In this document: piece by piece, positions 4,924 to 13,987 of the stretch
Position numbering within the stretch: the stretch's first letter is position 1
Layout of the letters: every line of letters starts with the position of its first letter
NCBI GenBank assembly: GCA_041746635.1
Contig: JBGTGQ010000034.1
Location: 1-64,000 of the forward strand
Length of the DNA stretch: 64,000 bases
DNA from: CAMASH01 sp041746635
Lineage (GTDB): Bacteria; Verrucomicrobiota; Verrucomicrobiia; Chthoniobacterales; Terrimicrobiaceae
Reading direction: 5' to 3'
Program-made: the position numbers and the translations under genes
Notes under the pieces: model-generated
The model's database searches: none
Told to the model about the DNA's origin: nothing
What the model saw: only the letters and a program-made list of their open reading frames with translations

Positions 4924-7107
4924 TCAACGCAAAAACGCCTCGTGCAGACCGCCGTCCACCGTGATGACCTGGCCGGTGGTTTTGCTGAGACGCTGCGTCA
5001 CGAGCAGGAAGTAGGCTTCCGCCTGGTCGGCCGGGGTGATGGGCGCTTTGGTCAGCGTGCGGTCGGCGTAAAACTGGGCGAGCTTCGTCACCAGCGAATC
5101 GGTGGCTTCGTCGTCCGTGTAGGGGATGTTGTATTTGGCGAGCGAGCCAATCACGCGGTCGCGCGGGAACATGGCGCTGCCTTGCACGACGGTGGCGGGG
5201 GCCACGCCGTTGACCCGGACGAGCGGGGCGAGTTCGATGGCGAGTTCGCGCACGAGGTGGTTCGCCGCAGCCTTGCTGGTGTCGTAGGCCACGCTGCCGC
5301 GTTTCGCGACGACGGCATTGGCGCTGGTGGTGAGGACGAGGTTGCCTTTGAGGCCCTGTTCTTTCCACGTTTTGAAGGCTTCGTCCGCCACGAGGTAACT
5401 GCCGGTGACGTTGATATGAAAAGTCAGCGCCCATTTGTCGTCCGGGATGTGGCCCGTGGTGTCGCTGGGGACAAAAATTCCCGCCGTGACTTCGATGGAG
5501 TCGAAGCCGCCGTAGGCCAGCACAACTTGATCGAGGGCCGCGCGGATGCTGACGCGATCGGTCACATTCGCGCTCAGGCCGATGGCGGGGCCGCATCCGC
5601 TGATGCCGCTGCCGGCCACGCCGATGCCGACGCCGTATTTGTCGGTGATTTCCTTGGCGGTCGCTTCAGCAGCGTCCTTGTTGAGATCCACGCAGACAAT
5701 GTGGGCACCTTCCTTGACGAGGCGGTGGGCGACTTCCTTGCCGATGCCGCTGCCCGCGCCGACGACGATGTGGATCTGCCGGGCCAGTTCCTTCTCGGCG
5801 GGCATGCGCTGGAGTTTGGCCTCTTCCAGCAACCAGTATTCGATGTCGAAGGCTTCCTGCTGCGGCAGGGCGACATATTGGTCGATGGCTTCGGCGCCGC
5901 GCATGACTTCGACGGCGCAGTTATAGAACTCGGCGGTGACGCGGGATTCGCTTTTATCCTTGCCCCACGCGATCAGGCCCAGGCCGGGAATGAGGACAAC
6001 GGTGGGATTCGGGTCGCGCATGGCGGGCGAGTTGGCGTGCTTGCAGCGCTGGTAATATTCGGCGTAGTCGGCGCGGTATTTTTCGATGCCGGCGGCGAGC
6101 TTGGTTTTGAGCGCGGCGACATTTTCGGTCTGCGGATTCCAATCCACGTAGAGCGGTTTGATTTTGGTGCGGAGGAAATGATCCGGGCACGAGGTGCCGA
6201 GTTCGGAAAGGCGCGGGGCGTCGGCACTGTTGACGAAGCGCAGGATTTTCTCGTCGTCCTGTACAGTGCCCACGAAGCGCTTTTGCTGGGACACCTGACC
6301 GCGCAGCCAAGGCAGGATCTGCGTGAGCACGGCGTGACGGTCGTCGCGGGTTTGGTACTTTGCGCCGCCGAAAACGGTTTTGTCACCCCCCTTGGCTTGG
6401 TATTTCTTCTCAATAAAGGCGGCCGCGCGTTCAATGAGGTCGAGCGTGAGGGTGTAGCAGGCTTTCGCGTCGTCATCCCACGAAATGAATCCATGCTGGC
6501 TCATCATGATGGCTTTCAGTTTGGGCTTGGCCTTCGCGACTTCCTGCATGGCAAGGCCCAGTTCGAAGCCGGGGCGCATCCAGGGAACGTAAGCCATTTC
6601 GCCGCCGAAGATTTCCTTGGTCAGTTCCTCGCACCGTGCGCTGGCCGCGATGGAAATGATCGCGTTCGGGTGCATGTGATCCACGTGCTTTCCCGGCAGA
6701 AAACTATGCAGCGGGGTATCGATGGAAGACGGACGCGGGTTGAGATTGAAGGTCGTATGCGGATACATCCCGACCATGTCGTCCTCCGCTTGGGACTTGA
6801 GCCCCTTGTCGGCGCGGGCGGCATAGACGCGCTGCAAATCGACGAGCTTGTCCTGATAGAGGGAGGAAAAGTTTTCTGTTTTCGACGTGCGCAAATCGCC
6901 GCCGGAACCTTTCACCCAAAGGACCTCGACGTCCTGGCCGGTGAGCGGGTCTTTTTCGACGATCTTCGAAGACGTGTTGCCGCCGCCGGTGTTGGTGATG
7001 CGCTGGTCGGCTCCGAGAATGTTCGAACGATAGACGAGGAGGCTGACGGGATCGAGCGACGCAGCTTTGGCGTCGTCCCAGGAAAAGGTGACGAATTGGT
7101 AACTCAT
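4924..7107 (-). CDS. Bifunctional rhamnulose-1-phosphate aldolase / short-chain dehydrogenase
   Basis: This 727-aa protein has the RhaD aldolase-alcohol dehydrogenase architecture. Residues ~1-430 are a class II (zinc) aldolase with GGGNTS (41-46), HVDHMHPN (H141, H144, H146) and QHGF (H205). Residues ~440-727 are an SDR domain with GAGSGIGK and YDTSK. It would split L-rhamnulose-1-phosphate (probably also L-fuculose-1-P) to DHAP and L-lactaldehyde and oxidise the lactaldehyde in one polypeptide. Start ATG 7107 is chosen because MSYQF matches the family start; the upstream codons are low-complexity leader. It is transcribed divergently from the DeoR-type regulator with 103 bp between them. 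The antisense strand is open over almost the same span but is a GC-rich shadow. Confidence 0.92.
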   Translation of the reverse strand: MSYQFVTFSWDDAKAASLDPVSLLVYRSNILGADQRITNTGGGNTSSKIVEKDPLTGQDVEVLWVKGSGGDLRTSKTENFSSLYQDKLVDLQRVYAARADKGLKSQAEDDMVGMYPHTTFNLNPRPSSIDTPLHSFLPGKHVDHMHPNAIISIAASARCEELTKEIFGGEMAYVPWMRPGFELGLAMQEVAKAKPKLKAIMMSQHGFISWDDDAKACYTLTLDLIERAAAFIEKKYQAKGGDKTVFGGAKYQTRDDRHAVLTQILPWLRGQVSQQKRFVGTVQDDEKILRFVNSADAPRLSELGTSCPDHFLRTKIKPLYVDWNPQTENVAALKTKLAAGIEKYRADYAEYYQRCKHANSPAMRDPNPTVVLIPGLGLIAWGKDKSESRVTAEFYNCAVEVMRGAEAIDQYVALPQQEAFDIEYWLLEEAKLQRMPAEKELARQIHIVVGAGSGIGKEVAHRLVKEGAHIVCVDLNKDAAEATAKEITDKYGVGIGVAGSGISGCGPAIGLSANVTDRVSIRAALDQVVLAYGGFDSIEVTAGIFVPSDTTGHIPDDKWALTFHINVTGSYLVADEAFKTWKEQGLKGNLVLTTSANAVVAKRGSVAYDTSKAAANHLVRELAIELAPLVRVNGVAPATVVQGSAMFPRDRVIGSLAKYNIPYTDDEATDSLVTKLAQFYADRTLTKAPITPADQAEAYFLLVTQRLSKTTGQVITVDGGLHEAFLR

Positions 7108-7210
7108 AGATGATTCTGTGTTTTTCTTTGTTTCTCTTTGAATTCTTTTTATTGATTTCTGCAAGCAAATTCATTCAAATTAATTCCCACATCCCGATTT
7201 TCCCGAAATA
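7108..7210. promoter_or_regulatory. Divergent control region with tandem 10-bp direct repeat
   Basis: AAATTCATTC (7167-7176) is followed directly by AAATTAATTC (7177-7186), with nine of ten bases equal. Nearby TTTCTTTG/TCTCTTTG repeats occur at about 7123-7141 (minus-strand leader side). Tandem direct repeats between a DeoR-type gene and its divergent catabolic gene are plausible operators. No clear sigma-70 boxes were assigned. Confidence 0.4.
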
Positions 7211-7975
7211 ATGCTCGCCCTTGAACGTCATCGCCGCCTGTTGGATTTGCTGAACAAGCAAGGTGGCGTGCGTACGGCCGAGGTGGCGCGAACGCTGGGA
7301 GTGACCGAGGAGACGGTGCGCCGGGATTTCGAAAAACTGGAATCCGAAGGTGCCCTGCTGCGTTCTCACGGTGGCGCGGTGCGGCTGGAAGCCATGCGCC
7401 GGGAGTTTCCGGCCACGGAACGCGCGGAGCAAAATGCCGGGGAAAAACTGCGCATCGCCCGGGCGGCCGTGGCGCGTATCCGGCCGGGTCAGACGATTTT
7501 TTTCGATGCCAGTACGACCGCCTTGCAAGTGGCCAAACTGCTGCCCGACCAACCCCTGACCGTGCTGACCAACGCGCTGCAAACCGCGCTGGTCCTGTCC
7601 GAAAAAGCCGCCATTCATGTCGCCGTGCTGGGCGGCAACCTGGTCTCGAGTTCGCAATCGTGCACCGGCTGGTCGGCCGAGCAGATGCTGGAGCTTTTCC
7701 GTATTGATGCCGCCTACATTTCCTGCCGGGGTCTCGATGCCGATCGCGGACCGAGCGAGGCCACCGAAGAACAGGCTCGTTTGAAACGCCGCGTGGTCGT
7801 ATGCGCCGAGGAAATTTGCTTGCTGGCCGACGCCTCCAAAGCCGGCATGAGCTCGAGTTTTTTCTTCGCCAGAAATTCCGACATTGATGTATGGATTACG
7901 GACCGCGCTCCCACCCAGCCGTTCCAAACCGCGTTCGCCTCCCACGGCGCACGCATCGAAATCGCACCGGAATAG
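7211..7975 (+). CDS. DeoR/GlpR-family transcriptional regulator
   Basis: The 254-aa protein begins with the DeoR wHTH (LERHRRLLDLLNKQGGVRT, then VARTLGVTEETVRRDFEKLE, residues 4-42; GALLRSHGGAV). A sugar-phosphate sensing DeoRC domain follows (~75-235), with IFFDASTTALQVAKLL and LTVLTNALQTALVL. Proteins of this family repress sugar catabolic genes until a phosphorylated intermediate binds. The position between the aldolase/dehydrogenase and the kinase-isomerase genes suggests control of deoxyhexose use in both directions. Confidence 0.9.
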   Translation: MLALERHRRLLDLLNKQGGVRTAEVARTLGVTEETVRRDFEKLESEGALLRSHGGAVRLEAMRREFPATERAEQNAGEKLRIARAAVARIRPGQTIFFDASTTALQVAKLLPDQPLTVLTNALQTALVLSEKAAIHVAVLGGNLVSSSQSCTGWSAEQMLELFRIDAAYISCRGLDADRGPSEATEEQARLKRRVVVCAEEICLLADASKAGMSSSFFFARNSDIDVWITDRAPTQPFQTAFASHGARIEIAPE

Positions 7976-8074
7976 TCCAAAGTCCAAGGTTCAATGTCCC
8001 TAGTCATTCCAACTAACCCACCGTTCTTCCGCCCAAGACCTTGGGCCTTGGACCCCAGACCTTAGACCATTTTT

Positions 8075-9550
8075 ATGCCCACCACTCATCTCGCCATTGA
8101 TCTCGGGGCCGGAAGCGGTCGCGTGATGGCCGGGCATTTTGACGGAAAAAAACTCCGCATCGAGGAGATCAACCGCTTCGCCAACGATGGCGTGCGTTTG
8201 CCCACCGGCTGGCACTGGAATTTGCTCGGACTTTTCACCGACATCAAACGCGGCCTGGCCGAGGCCCGCAAACGCCACGGCGCCTCGCTGGTTTCGCTGG
8301 CGGTGGACACGTGGGGCGTGGACTACGGGCTCATTGACAAACACGGACGCCTACTCGGCGCGCCGTGGATGTACCGCGACAGCCGCACTGACAACATGAT
8401 GGAAGAGGCGGCAAAGATCCTGCCTCGCGCGGACATCTATCAGAGCACGGGCATTCAGTTCATGTTTTTCAACACGCTTTTCCAGCTCCTGGCAGAAGTG
8501 CGGAGAAATCCTGAAGCCGTGGCCGCGGCGGACCAGCTTCTTTTCACCCCCGATCTGCTCACCTATTGGTTGAGCGGCGAACGCGTGGTCGAACGCACCA
8601 TCGCCAGCACCTCGCAACTTCTCCAGGCCGGCCGCGTGGACTGGGATTTCGACCTCGCCGAAAAGATGGCCATCCCCGCGCGCTTGCTCCGTCCCGTCAC
8701 CGATCCGGGCCAAGCCATCGGGTCGTTGTTGCCCGAAGTTATGGAGGAAACCGGCTGTGGCAAACTGCGCGTCACCACCTGCGGCAGCCACGACACCGCC
8801 TCGGCCGTGGCGGGAGTGCCGGCCGACACGGCCCAACCGCTCTTTCTCAGTTCCGGCACCTGGTCATTGATCGGGCGCGAACTGACTGCGCCCATCGTCA
8901 CGGACGAAAGTTATCGGGTCGGTTTTTCCAACGAACAGGGCCTCAATGGCACCACGCGTTTCCTGAAAAACGTCGCCGGCATGTGGCTGCTGCAGGAATG
9001 CAAACGCAACTGGGACGCGCAAGGCCAGGTGCTCGAATACGCCTCGCTGGTCACGGAAGCACGGGCGGCCAAGACGTCATTTCTGCTCAACCCTGACGCC
9101 GACGAATTTTCCCGGCCGTGCGACATGCCTGCGGCCATCACCGCCTTTGCCGCCAAAACCGGCCAGCCCGCTCCCACTGCTCCGGGCGAGTTCGCCCGCG
9201 CCATTCTGGAAAGCCTGGCCCTTCGCTACCGCGGCCTCGTCACCCAACTCCGCGCCTGGATGCCCGACCTGCCCGACACGCTGCACATCGTCGGCGGCGG
9301 TTCGCAAAACACCCTGCTTAATCAAATGACCGCCGACGCCACCGGCCTGCGCGTCATCGCCGGTCCCGTCGAGGCCACCGCCGCGGGCAATGTCCTGGCC
9401 CAGCTCATGGCCACCGGGGAAATTTCGTCGCTCGAACAAGGTCGCGAAATCATCCGCGCGTCCTTCGAGCCGGAAGTCTTCGAACCCAAAGATTCCAGCG
9501 TCTGGGACGAAAAAGCCGGACGCTTCGAATCCCTGTCTCCCTCTGTGTAA
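8075..9550 (+). CDS. rhaB: Rhamnulokinase-type FGGY carbohydrate kinase
   Basis: The 491-aa size is normal for RhaB. The N-terminal phosphate-binding loop is LAIDLGAGSGRVMAG (6-20); VDTWGVDYGLID and the second-domain motifs SSGTWSLIG and VGGGSQNTLLNQMTAD follow. It phosphorylates L-rhamnulose at O-1, and FGGY kinases of this type can also act on L-fuculose. It is co-directional with the class II aldolase and fucI downstream. The leader (7976-8074) holds inverted 'gtccaaagtccaagg/ccttgggccttggac' repeats. Confidence 0.9.
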   Translation: MPTTHLAIDLGAGSGRVMAGHFDGKKLRIEEINRFANDGVRLPTGWHWNLLGLFTDIKRGLAEARKRHGASLVSLAVDTWGVDYGLIDKHGRLLGAPWMYRDSRTDNMMEEAAKILPRADIYQSTGIQFMFFNTLFQLLAEVRRNPEAVAAADQLLFTPDLLTYWLSGERVVERTIASTSQLLQAGRVDWDFDLAEKMAIPARLLRPVTDPGQAIGSLLPEVMEETGCGKLRVTTCGSHDTASAVAGVPADTAQPLFLSSGTWSLIGRELTAPIVTDESYRVGFSNEQGLNGTTRFLKNVAGMWLLQECKRNWDAQGQVLEYASLVTEARAAKTSFLLNPDADEFSRPCDMPAAITAFAAKTGQPAPTAPGEFARAILESLALRYRGLVTQLRAWMPDLPDTLHIVGGGSQNTLLNQMTADATGLRVIAGPVEATAAGNVLAQLMATGEISSLEQGREIIRASFEPEVFEPKDSSVWDEKAGRFESLSPSV

Positions 9551-9578
9551 AATCTGTGAAACCTGTGGAAAAAACTTC

Positions 9579-10343
9579 ATGACCCCTCTCCTCGAAAAAC
9601 TCACCTGGCTCTCCCACGAAATCGGGCGCGACGACCGCCACCTCGCCATCCTGGGCGAGGGCAACACCAGCGCCGATGCGGGCGACGGTTCGTTCTGGAT
9701 CAAGGCTTCCGGCGGCAACCTCGCCACCCTCGACGAAACGGGACTCACCCGAGTCAAGTTCGACACCATCATGGCTGCGATCGACGACGCCTCGCTCGAC
9801 GACTCCGGCGTGCGCGAAGTCCTGCTCGCCTCCCGGGCCGATGCGGACGCCAAGCTTCCCTCGGTCGAGACCTTCATGCACGCGGTCTGTCTGCAGGAAG
9901 CCGGGGCCAAATGGATCGGCCATTGCCATCCCGTTTCCGTGCTCCAAATCCTTTGCTCGAAACTCGGCGCCGCCCCGTTTTTGCAACACATCTTCCCCGA
10001 CGAGATTGTGGTCTGCGGACGCCACCTCGCCGTCGTGCCCTACATCGATCCCGGCATCGAACTGGCCCGTTCCGTCCGGGCCGAACTCCGCCGCTTTCGC
10101 GAACAACACGATGGTGCCCCGAAGGTCATCCTCCTGGTCAACCACGGCCCCGTCGCTCTCGGCCAGACCGAACGCGAAGTGCTCAACATCCTGCTCATGC
10201 TCGACAAATGGGCCCGCATCCTTGTGGGCAACTTCGCCCTCGGCGGCCCCGAGTTCATGCCCGATTCCACCTCCACCCGTATTGATACACGGCCCGACGA
10301 ACATTACCGTCGCGCCCAAATCGGTGCGCTCTCACCAAAATAA
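9579..10343 (+). CDS. Class II aldolase/adducin family protein
   Basis: The 254-aa protein has GEGNTSAD (26-33), KASGGNLA (42-49), HCHP (H115, H117) and NHGP (H189), the metal-binding pattern of class II aldolases. SVETFMHA (E97) may supply the catalytic acid. ATG 9579 follows a 'ctgtggaaaaaac' leader; the upstream extension is antisense-like kinase tail. It may be an L-fuculose-1-phosphate aldolase, complementing the bifunctional enzyme, or a sugar-acid decarboxylating aldolase. Substrate is not decidable from sequence. Confidence 0.8.
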   Translation: MTPLLEKLTWLSHEIGRDDRHLAILGEGNTSADAGDGSFWIKASGGNLATLDETGLTRVKFDTIMAAIDDASLDDSGVREVLLASRADADAKLPSVETFMHAVCLQEAGAKWIGHCHPVSVLQILCSKLGAAPFLQHIFPDEIVVCGRHLAVVPYIDPGIELARSVRAELRRFREQHDGAPKVILLVNHGPVALGQTEREVLNILLMLDKWARILVGNFALGGPEFMPDSTSTRIDTRPDEHYRRAQIGALSPK

Positions 10344-10351
10344 AAACATGA

Positions 10352-10439
10352 GCCTCACGCAAAGGATGAGAAGGTTGAAAAGGTTCCGAGGAATGCCCTA
10401 ATGTCTTCCTTCCCATCGTTCCCAACCTATGCGTGAGGC
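10352..10439. repeat. Inverted intergenic repeat before fucI
   Basis: GCCTCACGC (10352-10360) and GCGTGAGGC (10431-10439) are perfect inverse complements. They enclose a purine-rich then pyrimidine-rich stretch that can pair further. The right arm lies 20 bp upstream of the fucI start. Confidence 0.5.
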
Positions 10440-10459
10440 CCTCTTCTGCCTTCTCCTTT

Positions 10460-12250
10460 ATGAAAAACCCCGTATTCACCCACCTCCCCAAAGTCGGCAT
10501 CCGCCCCACCATTGACGGCCGCCTCGGCGGCGTCCGCGAGTCGCTCGAAGTTCAAGTCATGAACATGGCGAAGAACACCGCGAAGCTCATTTCCTCCACC
10601 CTGCGCCACCCGACCGGCGAACCGGTCGAATGCGTCATCGCCGACTCCTGCATCGGCGGCGTGGCCGAGGCCGCGGCCTGCGCGGAAAAATTCCGGCGCG
10701 AGAACGTCGGCGTTTCGCTCACAGTCACGCCCTGCTGGTGTTACGGCTCCGAGACGATGGACGCCGACCCGCTCATCCCGAAAGCCGTCTGGGGTTTTAA
10801 CGGCACCGAGCGTCCGGGCGCGGTTTATCTCGCCGCCGTCCTCGCCGGTCACACCCAGAAGGGCCTGCCCGCCTTTGGCATTTACGGCCGCGACGTGCAG
10901 GAATCCACCGATACGAACATCCCCGCCGACGTGGAGGAAAAAATCCTCCGCTTCGTCCGTGCCGGTCTCGCCGTCGCCACCATGCGCGGCAAAGCCTACC
11001 TCGCCATGGGCGGCACCTCGATGGGTATCGCCGGTTCCATCGTGGACCCCGCGCTCTTCGAACGCTTCCTTGGCATGCGCGTCGAGTCGGTGGACATGAC
11101 CGAATTTATCCGCCGCATCGAAAACGGCATCTACGACAAGGAGGAATACACCAAGGCCCTCGCGTGGGTGAAAAAGAACTGCCCGGAGGGCAAGGATTGG
11201 AACGGCCCCGGCAAGAAACGAAGCCGCAAGAAGCTCAACGAGGAATGGGAAATCTCCGTCAAGATGGCCCTCATCGCCCGCGATCTTATGATCGGTAATC
11301 CCAAGCTGAAACGCGCGGGCTTCGGCGAAGAGGCGCAAGGTCACTTCGCCATCGCGTCCGGTTTTCAGGGTCAGCGTCAGTGGACCGATCACATGCCGAA
11401 CGGCGACTTCCTCGAAGCCATCCTCAGCACATCCTTCGATTGGAACGGACGCCGCACGCCTTACATCGTCGCCACGGAAAATGACGCCCTCAACGGCATC
11501 TCCATGCTTTTCGGTTACCTTCTGACCAACACCGCGCAAATCTTCGCCGACTTGCGCACGTATTGGAGCCCCGATGCCGTCCAACGCGTCACCGGACACC
11601 AACTCGAAGGCGCCGGCGCTGGTGGCCTGCTGCATTTGATCAACTCCGGCCCCGCCGCCCTCGATGGCGCTGGACACCAAACCGCCAATGGCCAGCCCGC
11701 GATGAAACCCTTCTGGGAAATCACCGCCGCCGAAGCGAAAGCCTGCCTCGAGGCCACAACTTGGCATCCGTCTATCACCGAATATTTCCCCGGCGGCGGC
11801 TGGAGCACCCGCTACGTTACCAAGGGCGGAATGCCCGCCACCATCTTCCGCCTCAACATGGTCGAGGGCCTCGGGCCCGCCCTGCAAATCGCCGAGGGCG
11901 AAACCGTCGAACTCCCCGCCAAAGCCCACCAACTCCTCGAGGAACGCACCAACCCAACCTGGCCGACCACCTGGTTCTCGCCTTACACCACCGGCAAGGG
12001 CGCCTTCCGTGACACCTATTCCGTGATGAACAACTGGGGAGCCAATCACTGCGTGATGAGTTGCGGCCACATCGGCGCGGACCTCATCTCGCTGGCCGCG
12101 CTGCTGCGCATCCCCGTTTACATGCACAACGTCGGCGAGGAAAAAATCTTCCGGCCGAGTGCCTGGGCCGCCTTCGGCACCGAGGACACCACCAGCGCCG
12201 ACTTCCGCGCCTGCGCCAACTTTGGCCCGCTCTACGGCGCGCGTAGATAA
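10460..12250 (+). CDS. fucI: L-fucose isomerase
   Basis: The 596-aa protein shows the FucI signature start (PKVGIRPTIDGRLGGVRESL), DSCIGGVAEAAACAEKF, and the C-terminal GANHCVMSCGHIGADLISLA. It interconverts L-fucose and L-fuculose (some members also D-arabinose or L-rhamnose) with Mn2+ at a hexamer interface. ATG 10460 is preferred; the nine upstream codons belong to the intergenic repeat. It is the last sugar gene of the plus-strand group and implies L-fucose as a substrate. No rhamnose isomerase is present in the window. Confidence 0.92.
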   Translation: MKNPVFTHLPKVGIRPTIDGRLGGVRESLEVQVMNMAKNTAKLISSTLRHPTGEPVECVIADSCIGGVAEAAACAEKFRRENVGVSLTVTPCWCYGSETMDADPLIPKAVWGFNGTERPGAVYLAAVLAGHTQKGLPAFGIYGRDVQESTDTNIPADVEEKILRFVRAGLAVATMRGKAYLAMGGTSMGIAGSIVDPALFERFLGMRVESVDMTEFIRRIENGIYDKEEYTKALAWVKKNCPEGKDWNGPGKKRSRKKLNEEWEISVKMALIARDLMIGNPKLKRAGFGEEAQGHFAIASGFQGQRQWTDHMPNGDFLEAILSTSFDWNGRRTPYIVATENDALNGISMLFGYLLTNTAQIFADLRTYWSPDAVQRVTGHQLEGAGAGGLLHLINSGPAALDGAGHQTANGQPAMKPFWEITAAEAKACLEATTWHPSITEYFPGGGWSTRYVTKGGMPATIFRLNMVEGLGPALQIAEGETVELPAKAHQLLEERTNPTWPTTWFSPYTTGKGAFRDTYSVMNNWGANHCVMSCGHIGADLISLAALLRIPVYMHNVGEEKIFRPSAWAAFGTEDTTSADFRACANFGPLYGARR

Positions 12251-12255
12251 ATTGA

Positions 12256-12336
12256 ACCACGGAGACACTGAGGCACGGAGCAAGGCATGAAGAATTCATT
12301 CCCCGTTCCCCCTCTGTGCCTCCGTGTCTCTGCGGT
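12256..12336. repeat. Inverted intergenic repeat between fucI and mqo
   Basis: The left arm (12256-12280, starting ACCACGGAGACAC) and right arm (12312-12336, ending CTCTGCGGT) are 25 nt each with about 21 complementary positions. The right arm ends 9 bp before the mqo start. This is the 'ccacggagacacggagg' type common in Verrucomicrobia intergenic DNA. Confidence 0.6.
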
Positions 12337-12345
12337 AAAGAAAAG

Positions 12346-13848
12346 ATGAGCTATTCCACCCACATCAAAAACCCCGACGTCGTCCTGATCGGCAGCGGCA
12401 TCATGTCCTCCCACCTCGGGGCACTGCTCAAGTGTCTTGATCCCAAACTCAAGATCCAGGTTTACGAGGTGACCCGCGATCTCGCGCAGGAAGCCTCCAA
12501 CGGATGGAACAACGCGGGCACCGGCCACGCCGGCATTTGTGAGCTCAGCTATACGCCCTGCCGCGAGCCCGACGGTTCGGTGAAGGTGGACAATGCGGTA
12601 AAGATCTTCGAACAGTTCGAGCAGTCGCGTCAGTTCTGGGGTTACGCCGTGGCCACCGGCATGGTGAGAAACCCGAAGGACTTCATCAATCCCGTCCCGC
12701 ATCTCAGTTTTGTCCACGGCAATGAACAGGTGGATTTCCTCCGCGCCCGCCACGCCGGCATGTCTGCCCACCATTTTTTTGCCGAAATGGAATACACCAC
12801 CGACCGCGCGCAGATCGGGCAATGGGCCCCGCTCCTCGTCGAAGGCCGCGGGGAAGTTCCCATCGCCGCGACCAAGATGGAAGGTGGCACCGATGTCAAC
12901 TTTGGCTCCATCTCGCGCAAACTCCTCGACTGGCTTTCGCAGCAGGACGGCTGCGGCATCGCCACCGGCCATCGCGTGGTTGACCTCCAACGCGCCCTCT
13001 CCGGCTGGAACGTCAGCATCCGCGACGCGGCCACCGGCGAGATCCGCCAGAACCACGCCAAGTTCGTCTTCGTCGGCGCGGGTGGCGGCAGTCTGCCCCT
13101 CCTGCAAAAATCCGGCATCCCCGAAGCCAAGGGCCTCGGCGGTTTCCCCATCGGCGGCCAGTGGCTCATCTGCGAAAATCCCGAGCTCATCGAAAGACAC
13201 CGCGCCAAAGTTTACGGCCAGGCCCTCGAAGCCGCGCCCACCATGGCCGTGCCGCACCTCGACACCCGCATTCTCGACGGCAAGAAGACACTTCTTTTCG
13301 GCCCCTTCGCCGCTTGGACCACCAAGTTCCTGCACAAAAAAGGCAGCTTCCTTGATCTCCCGCTTTCGGTGAAACCCGACAACCTTTCCACCCTCATCAA
13401 GATCGGCCTGACCAACGTCGATCTCGTCAAATACCTCGTCCAGCAAGGCACCCAAAGCATGGCCGACCGCATGGATGTGCTTCACGTCTTCTACCCCGGC
13501 GCGAAAGCCGGGGATTGGAAACTTATCGACGCCGGCATCCGGGTGCAGGCCATCAAAAAAACCGACGGCGAGGCCGGCATCGTCCACTACGGCACCGAAG
13601 TCATCACCGATGCGGGCCACACCATTTCCGCCCTGCTCGGCGCCTCGCCCGGCGCGTCGGTCTCCGTGCACATCGTGCTCGAGGTCGTGAAAAAATGTTT
13701 CCCCCAACTCGTGCAAAACGCCGACAGCAAAGCTCGCCTCAAAGAGATGATCCCGACCTTCGACGTGGACATCAAACTCCCCGAAAACGGCGCCTTCTTC
13801 CGCGAGGTCCACCAGAGATCCGGAAAGATCCTCGAACTCTCCGCTTAA
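12346..13848 (+). CDS. mqo: Malate:quinone oxidoreductase
   Basis: The 500-aa protein has an N-terminal FAD-binding Rossmann motif (VVLIGSGIMSSHLG, 12-25), GWNNAGTGHAGICELSYTP and PGASVSVHIVLEVV near the C-terminus. All are typical of Mqo, a membrane-associated flavoprotein that oxidises malate and passes electrons to quinone. ATG 12346 is chosen at the family start; the ten upstream codons come from the repeat arm. It is not obviously part of the sugar operon. Confidence 0.92.
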   Translation: MSYSTHIKNPDVVLIGSGIMSSHLGALLKCLDPKLKIQVYEVTRDLAQEASNGWNNAGTGHAGICELSYTPCREPDGSVKVDNAVKIFEQFEQSRQFWGYAVATGMVRNPKDFINPVPHLSFVHGNEQVDFLRARHAGMSAHHFFAEMEYTTDRAQIGQWAPLLVEGRGEVPIAATKMEGGTDVNFGSISRKLLDWLSQQDGCGIATGHRVVDLQRALSGWNVSIRDAATGEIRQNHAKFVFVGAGGGSLPLLQKSGIPEAKGLGGFPIGGQWLICENPELIERHRAKVYGQALEAAPTMAVPHLDTRILDGKKTLLFGPFAAWTTKFLHKKGSFLDLPLSVKPDNLSTLIKIGLTNVDLVKYLVQQGTQSMADRMDVLHVFYPGAKAGDWKLIDAGIRVQAIKKTDGEAGIVHYGTEVITDAGHTISALLGASPGASVSVHIVLEVVKKCFPQLVQNADSKARLKEMIPTFDVDIKLPENGAFFREVHQRSGKILELSA

Positions 13849-13853
13849 AAATC

Positions 13854-13910
13854 GTCCACAGAACGACGCAGATTGACACCGATTAAAACCAATCTGTGAA
13901 TTCTGTGGAC
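13854..13910. repeat. Inverted intergenic repeat after mqo
   Basis: GTCCACAGAA (13854-13863) and TTCTGTGGAC (13901-13910) are perfect inverse complements, with ACACCGATTAAAACC in the loop. The right arm is followed by AAGAAAAACTCC and an ATG, the same layout seen in front of real genes here. Confidence 0.6.
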
Positions 13911-13922
13911 AAGAAAAACTCC

Positions 13923-13970
13923 ATGTCCGCCACACTCACTTCGTTCGCAGCCGGAGCGCTGCGGGTATGA
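13923..13970 (+). pseudogene. Truncated gene start (15 codons)
   Basis: Behind a normal-looking leader (right repeat arm, AAGAAAAACTCC) an ATG opens MSATLTSFAAGALRV and then meets TGA. The arrangement mimics the starts of rhaB, the aldolase and mqo, so this may be what remains of a deleted gene. It could also be chance. Confidence 0.25.
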
Positions 13971-13987
13971 CGTTTCGCGCGGCACGC

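Noticed and set aside
4858..7113. 751-codon plus-strand ORF opposite the aldolase/dehydrogenase gene
   Set aside because: It is an antisense shadow of a GC-rich gene; the Gly/Asp/Val/Arg-rich translation has no domain, while the minus strand matches a known fusion enzyme from end to end.
10427..12283. 618-codon minus-strand ORF opposite fucI
   Set aside because: Antisense shadow; Gly/Asp/Ala-rich low-complexity translation without recognisable motifs.
12232..13935. 567-codon minus-strand ORF opposite mqo
   Set aside because: Antisense shadow of mqo with the same repetitive composition.
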